NCBI GenBank assembly: GCA_947095535.1
Contig: OX352773.1
Span: forward strand, 84,850,670 to 84,914,669
Reading direction: 5' to 3'
DNA length: 64,000 nucleotides
DNA from: Poecilobothrus nobilitatus
Lineage: Eukaryota; Arthropoda; Insecta; Diptera; Dolichopodidae
Part shown: positions 59,116-64,000 of the stretch, in pieces
How positions within the stretch are numbered: position 1 is the first letter of the stretch
How the letters are laid out: each line of letters opens with the position of its first letter
Program-made: the position numbers and the translations under genes
Notes under the pieces: generated by a model
What the model was told of the DNA's origin: nothing
The model's database searches: none
Seen by the model: the letters and a program-made list of their open reading frames with translations, nothing else

Positions 59116-62059
59116 CGATCTAATCGGAAATGTTCAAAAAATATATTTGATGTCGTCAAAATTCGAAAGAATTAAATTGTTAATTTAAATTGTCGATACA
59201 ATGCAACAATAACACTATGTCTTATTTGATGTTTTCGATCATAATTTATGCAATACCCACCAATTGTGTAATTAAAATTAAAGTTGCAGTTTATAACAAA
59301 TTAAAAATGAATTAAAAAAAATTTTTTTTTTATTTACATCAAAACGTACCTTTTTTAACAAAATTCGTCCATTTTTTAACAACAAAATCACAACAATAAA
59401 AACGGGGTGTATAGAAAATATTGAATGCTTAATTTAACTGACATTTTAGTCTTTACAAAGTCGCAAACAAATTGTCAAACGATTTTCGATCATAACGCAC
59501 CTCTAAATATTTTTTTTTGTCATTTCAGATTACGAAACAATATGTTGAACACATCGCAAATGCATTTCTGATGAGACTGACCCCACTGCCATTTAGTAAT
59601 AAATTTTTTTTATAAACTCCTATTGGTAAGACATAATATCACAGAATAAATAGAAATTTATATTATGTTTTTATACACAGAATAAATAGAAATACTATAT
59701 GTATTATAGAATTAGAAATAAATTGACACAAACAAAAATATAAGATTTTGGAGAAAAAACTGTGAAAAGATAAAATAAAAGATGGTCTGCCAGAACAAAT
59801 AAATCGAAGTAAATACAAAAAATTAAAAATGATGTGAAAAGTTTTTCCTATAGTAAAAAAATTTTTTGTAAACATTTTTTGACAGAACTTCATTTTTTAA
59901 TTTTGAGTTATATTTCGTTTTTTTTTAAATTTTTACCTTTTGTGCCATATAAATTTTGAGATTCGAGCCAACCCAAAAAACTAATAAATTCAATTTTCAT
60001 GATATCCAGACTCAAAGGCTGAGTATAATTTGTGGTGGGTAGAAAAGAAAGTTATACAAAAGACAAGAAAATCGAAAAAAAAACAAGTCAAAAAAAAAAA
60101 AGTGGAAAGTTAAACTTTGTCTTCAATTTCTCTTTTTTATTATTTCAGTTTTCTTGCTTGAATTTTCCATTATTTTTTGAAATAAACAGAGAATAAAAAT
60201 AATCTTAAATAAAAAAAAGATAAAATACTTACTTACTGCTTTAATGAATTTAAAATTTATTTTTTTTAGTATGTTTTTGAGAAATCCACCAAAACAAAAA
60301 CATTTTCGTTCCATATTTAATTGTTTTTTACCCAAATAAATAATATTCTACACTATAACTCTCTAAGTACTTTATTCTACACTATACTTGATTACTTAAG
60401 ATACAGTTTGTACATAGATCTAGTTATTTTTTAATTTAATTTTTTTTTGTTTTTTATCTTACATCTTGTTTCTTTTAAATATAGACTTAAAAAAAAAAGT
60501 ATTCCTAATACTAATTATTATTTTAAATTAAATTTTTTTGAGTAATAATGAGTTTAAGAACGTAAACACAAAGATTTTATTATAGAAAGCTATAAAGAAG
60601 GATACAATTTTAAATAATTCCTTCTTTGAATCTTATTTTTTTCTTTATTGGTAATACAGCAATTATTTTCTTAATTTATCTGAAAAAGATGGTAAATCTT
60701 CATAAGGAGATATTGAGGAAAGAAGAACATTAACTATATGGATAAGACTTATTAAAAACGAGTTTTGAAAAAAATTTCTTACTTTATAACTTATACTTGC
60801 AATATAAATTTGATTGCAAGTTGCACAAAACACATAAAACACTTACTTCCAAAGTAAATACAAAAATAAATAGCCTTAGAACTGATTTTAATTTAATTTA
60901 AGTATACAATTTTTGTATATTATTGAATTAAGTAATAAATATTTAAGTACTCATAGGTTGGATGGTTATATGAGCATCAAATTCCTCTATTATAACAGAA
61001 ATATCCAATAATGATATTTATATGATAATAACTGATTCTGAGGAATTTATCTTTAAAATATTTCGCAGTCTCATAATCATTTTAGTAATCTTAAATCTGT
61101 GTTATACCGGCAAAGTTAAAAATCTCGTATTGTCTTTAAACATTATATTTTTGTAATAAACTTTATTTTTAAACTACATCATATTCTTTTTTCCAGTTGT
61201 AAAAATTTAGTTGCAATGGACAGAAAAAAACTTTTTACAAAGATGGAAGTAATAATTTTTAATTTTTTTTTTTGGTTTTCGATTTTGCTGAACATATTTC
61301 AATTATTGTCATATTTCAAAATGTCGAAAAAGAACTAAAGATTGTAGATGTCTTTGTTAATAAATCCAGTAAAATGTAATAAAGGACATTTTGTTCACTT
61401 AGAGCACAGAAAAGCATAAAAAAGCAATACAAAATTGCAAAATCAATTGATTGATTTTTATCTATACAAGTCTTACTTATTATGGAAGAATTGGTTAAAA
61501 ATAAATTTTTTTTTTTTTTTTAAGATAAGTTTATCTTTTTATGTCATGGGATAAAAAAATAATAAGAGTAAATAAATTCAATTTCTTTCTTTGTGAACCC
61601 AAATATATGTACCTATATGTATATATGTATTATGTAATGAATATTAAGAACCAATTGTTGTTCTTATACAAGTTTTATTTAAAATAGCCTTTTAAATAAC
61701 TTAACTATTTCTAAACTTTCAGAAAATTTTCTTTGCATTTCTATTTTGTTAGTAAGTATACTTGTATCTATATATTGCAGTAAAAATGTTTTTTTTTTTT
61801 TTTCGAATCATTTCACGAATTATTAAGATCAAATTTCTATAAGTAATGTTTTTGTTTTGTAATGATTCTTAAAATTTCGTAATTTTTTATATTTTTCGTT
61901 AAGTATTTGCAAATAAAATTCGGCAAAGTCAACTTGTTTCAAATGTAATTGTCATCTTGCTGTATATATTTGTTTACTTTTGAGAAAATTTTCCCAGAAA
62001 TCAATTATAAAATTTCGAAATAGAAGAAAAAATTATAATATGTATTTCAATTTTGTTTT
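59116..62059. other. AT-rich non-coding stretch
   Basis: No gene can be supported in 2.9 kb. A possible exon-like piece at 59526-59612 follows a pyrimidine-rich run ending TTTCAG and stays open for 28 codons (QYVEHIANAFLMRLTPLPFS). The evidence is weak. Confidence 0.45.
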
Positions 62060-63045
62060 TATTAAAGAACGAGGAAGAGTACAATAGAGTAGACTATGTC
62101 AACTCTGGGATATCCGTATGATCGTAATATATCCTGTTTCTATAAAACTTGATCATCTTTTAAACAATTGTAGATGTTTTAGTACCGACGTTATAATTAC
62201 CGAGATATATTTATGTAAATATTGGAGTTGTATGACAGCTATCCAAATTTATTGCACCAGCACAACCAAATTTTACAGAAGTTGTTGCAATAAAACTTGA
62301 TCTTCATTTGCAAGATTGCAGACGCCTAGCTTCATTAGGTCCCAAGAGGTGCAAGTAGCTTGAACCGGCTGCTTTACATCAACAAAATTTTACAAAAATT
62401 TTTGGCATGTAACTCGACACCTCTTCATAAAATTCATATATCTAGCTTCAATAGACACTGAGTTATTTTCATTTAAACAGAGAAGTTGTATGGCAGGTAT
62501 CCGAACCTGTCGCACCACCACAACCAAATCTTACAGAAGTTGTTGCCATAAAACTTAATCATCATTTGCAAAATTTCGAACGCCTAGCTTCATTAAGTTT
62601 CAAGACGTGCAGGAAGTTTGAACCAGCTGCTCTAGACCAACATAATTTTACAAAATTTTTTGGCATGTAACTCGACACCTTTTCACAAAAGTTCATTTAC
62701 CTAGCTTCAATAGATTCAATAACTGAGTTATTTCCCTATAAAGCAAAAAGTTGTATGGCAGTTACTCTAACCCGGCGGCCGCAAAAGCTGGATTTAAATA
62801 GTGAAACTAACAATTTGCAATTTTGCAAAAGTGACGCAAAAAATTTGTTAGCTTCCCAGCTCCTTTATTTTTTGAGTTATCGAGCGGACGGACGGATGGA
62901 CGTACATGGCTTAATCGACTCAGAATTCGATTCTGGGCCGATCCATATCTTTGACACTATATCTAGCTCGACTCCTTTAAGATATCACAAACGAAATGGC
63001 AAATTTATTATACACTTGAACATAGTTCATCCGGGTATTATAACG
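62060..63045. repeat. Dispersed repeat family A, longest copy
   Basis: This copy is inverted relative to 30771-31610. It starts AGTAGACTATGTCAACTCTG and AAACTTGATCATCTTTTAAA. CACAACCAAA plus TTACAGAAGTTG recurs at 62261 and 62519, a 258-bp period. The end has CGGACGGACGGATGGACGTA, CATGGCTTAATCGACTCAGA, CTCGACTCCTTTAAGATATC and CCGGGTATTATAACG. The tail with CATGGCTTAATCGACTC matches the hybrid repeat at 16750. Confidence 0.88.
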
Positions 63046-63703
63046 AGTTTTGAGAATTGATTCTAGTTTTTCCTAAAAAAGCAAAAAACATTAATAAAAT
63101 AACCAAAACAAAAAAATAAATGGAATTGAGAATATACTTATTTTGATTTTTGAAACACGTGCAATAAATGGCGAAATGAAAACTCAACTTATATATGTTA
63201 TTATAGTAAAATAAGGTATTCTGTGACACAAACTTGTGTGTATCAAAAATAATTAAATATAGAAACAAAAACATAGCTACAAATAAGTTCAGCTGACTCA
63301 GCAATACAGATAAAAAAAAATTTCTTTACAATTCAATTTTGTTTTAGGTGAGTCGGCTAATTTGTTGAGCCCCAACCGCAAATGAATTGCATTTATATAC
63401 GTTTCCACTAAACAAAAATTAAGCCGCAACAGAAAATGTATACCTGGTTTTCACCTGAACTATCGAAAATATAATAATATAAAAAAAAAAAACATGACGA
63501 TGTGCGAAAAAGAAAAGCTTTCTTTTGGCTGTTATTTCACTAAAATTGCTTAAGTAATTTTTTGCAAATCGGTACTGAAATATTTTTATGGAGGAAAATA
63601 ATTAATTATATAGATACTTACTTCGGAACACAATAAAATACCTTGCCAAAGAACGATGGAATCTTAAGGAAAAAGTTAAATTTATTTATTAAGTTTCAAA
63701 ATT
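63046..63703. other. Stretch without a recognised gene
   Basis: Nothing is recognised. A GTGAGTCGGCTAATTTGTTG segment near 63350 is less AT-rich than its surroundings. Confidence 0.45.
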
Positions 63704-63713
63704 AAGTAAAAAG

Positions 63714-63897
63714 GAAAGGGCCTCGGTGGCCTAGTGGGTAAGAGCGTATAAAATACGCTGCAAAGACAGAAGGAGTGTGGGTTTGAATCCCACACACGTC
63801 CTAAGAGTTATTCCCTCCTACGACATTCACAGCCACGCCTGAACAGGAAAGGCGGTGTAATTTCTTGTTCACATTTATGTGGCAGAGAAATAAAAAA
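63714..63897 (+). repeat. tRNA-derived SINE, intact copy
   Basis: This is the best copy in the window: GGCCTCGGTGGCCTAGTGGG (box A), TAAGAGCGTATAAAATACGC, GGGTTTGAATCCCACACACG (box B, with one change), CCTAAGAGTTATTCCCTCCT, TTCACAGCCACGCCTGAACA and CACATTTATGTGGCAGAGAA, with an A-rich tail. AAGTAAAAAG flanks it on both sides (63704-63713 and 63898-63907), a perfect 10-bp target-site duplication of the kind made by LINE machinery. The tRNA-like head is about 80 bases and the unique tail about 100. Confidence 0.95.
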
Positions 63898-64000
63898 AAG
63901 TAAAAAGATTGTAATACTAATATTTCATTACAAAAATTATAATTTAATATTGCAGTAAGATTTTGTATTTTTATTAATAAAATATATACATACATATATA

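Overview
The window is AT-rich nuclear DNA from an insect, most likely a brachyceran (higher) fly. Three things point there: the transposon families (Jockey-like LINEs, a MADF-plus-HARBI1 Harbinger element, mariner-, pogo- and hAT-like remnants), the many TATGTA/TACATA palindromic tracts common in fly intergenic DNA, and a predicted 64-base intron of fly type. The species cannot be named from the sequence. No complete host protein-coding gene, rRNA or functional tRNA could be supported. The window reads as a transposon graveyard within a large intron or intergenic interval.

Layout. 0-12 kb: a Harbinger-type MITE with 33-bp perfect terminal inverted repeats (705-1347), a tRNA-derived SINE (1856-2035), a LINE 3' end (4325-4833), a family A repeat (5342-5935), a mariner-like transposase remnant (6745-7360), a family B repeat (8420-9172) and a LINE endonuclease region (10028-11640). 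12-25 kb: two opposed half-copies of a Tc1/mariner-like MITE, repeats of families C and D, an A/B hybrid repeat (16662-17560), a decayed two-gene Harbinger transposon (about 19831-22140) and a cluster of GC-rich palindromes (23986-24220). 25-40 kb: several Jockey-like LINE pieces on both strands, an RTE-like LINE tail (33985-34240), further family A and B repeats and a 15-bp perfect hairpin (37791-37836). 40-52 kb: four MITEs (40791-41506, 42078-42276, 44346-44938 and, nested in a LINE, 50558-51186), two SINE-type sequences and a 5'-truncated Jockey-like reverse transcriptase. 52-64 kb: a family B repeat abutting a pogo/Tigger-like transposase, a hAT 3' end, a 1.5-kb CACTG-ended element (56014-57520), further family C, D and A repeats, and an intact SINE with a perfect 10-bp target-site duplication (63714-63897).

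How the parts relate. Nothing forms a working pathway. Autonomous-type remnants sit beside short non-autonomous elements that resemble them. The hAT end at 54189 resembles the ends of the hAT MITE at 50558. The Harbinger element at 19.8-22.1 kb begins with a sequence like the ends of the 705-1347 MITE. The SINEs could have been moved by LINEs, but that link is inferred. The best leads are the nested hAT-in-LINE insertion with perfect 8-bp duplications, the CACTG element, the internally deleted Harbinger transposase and the A/B repeat family with swapped tails. I found no convincing new biological system.
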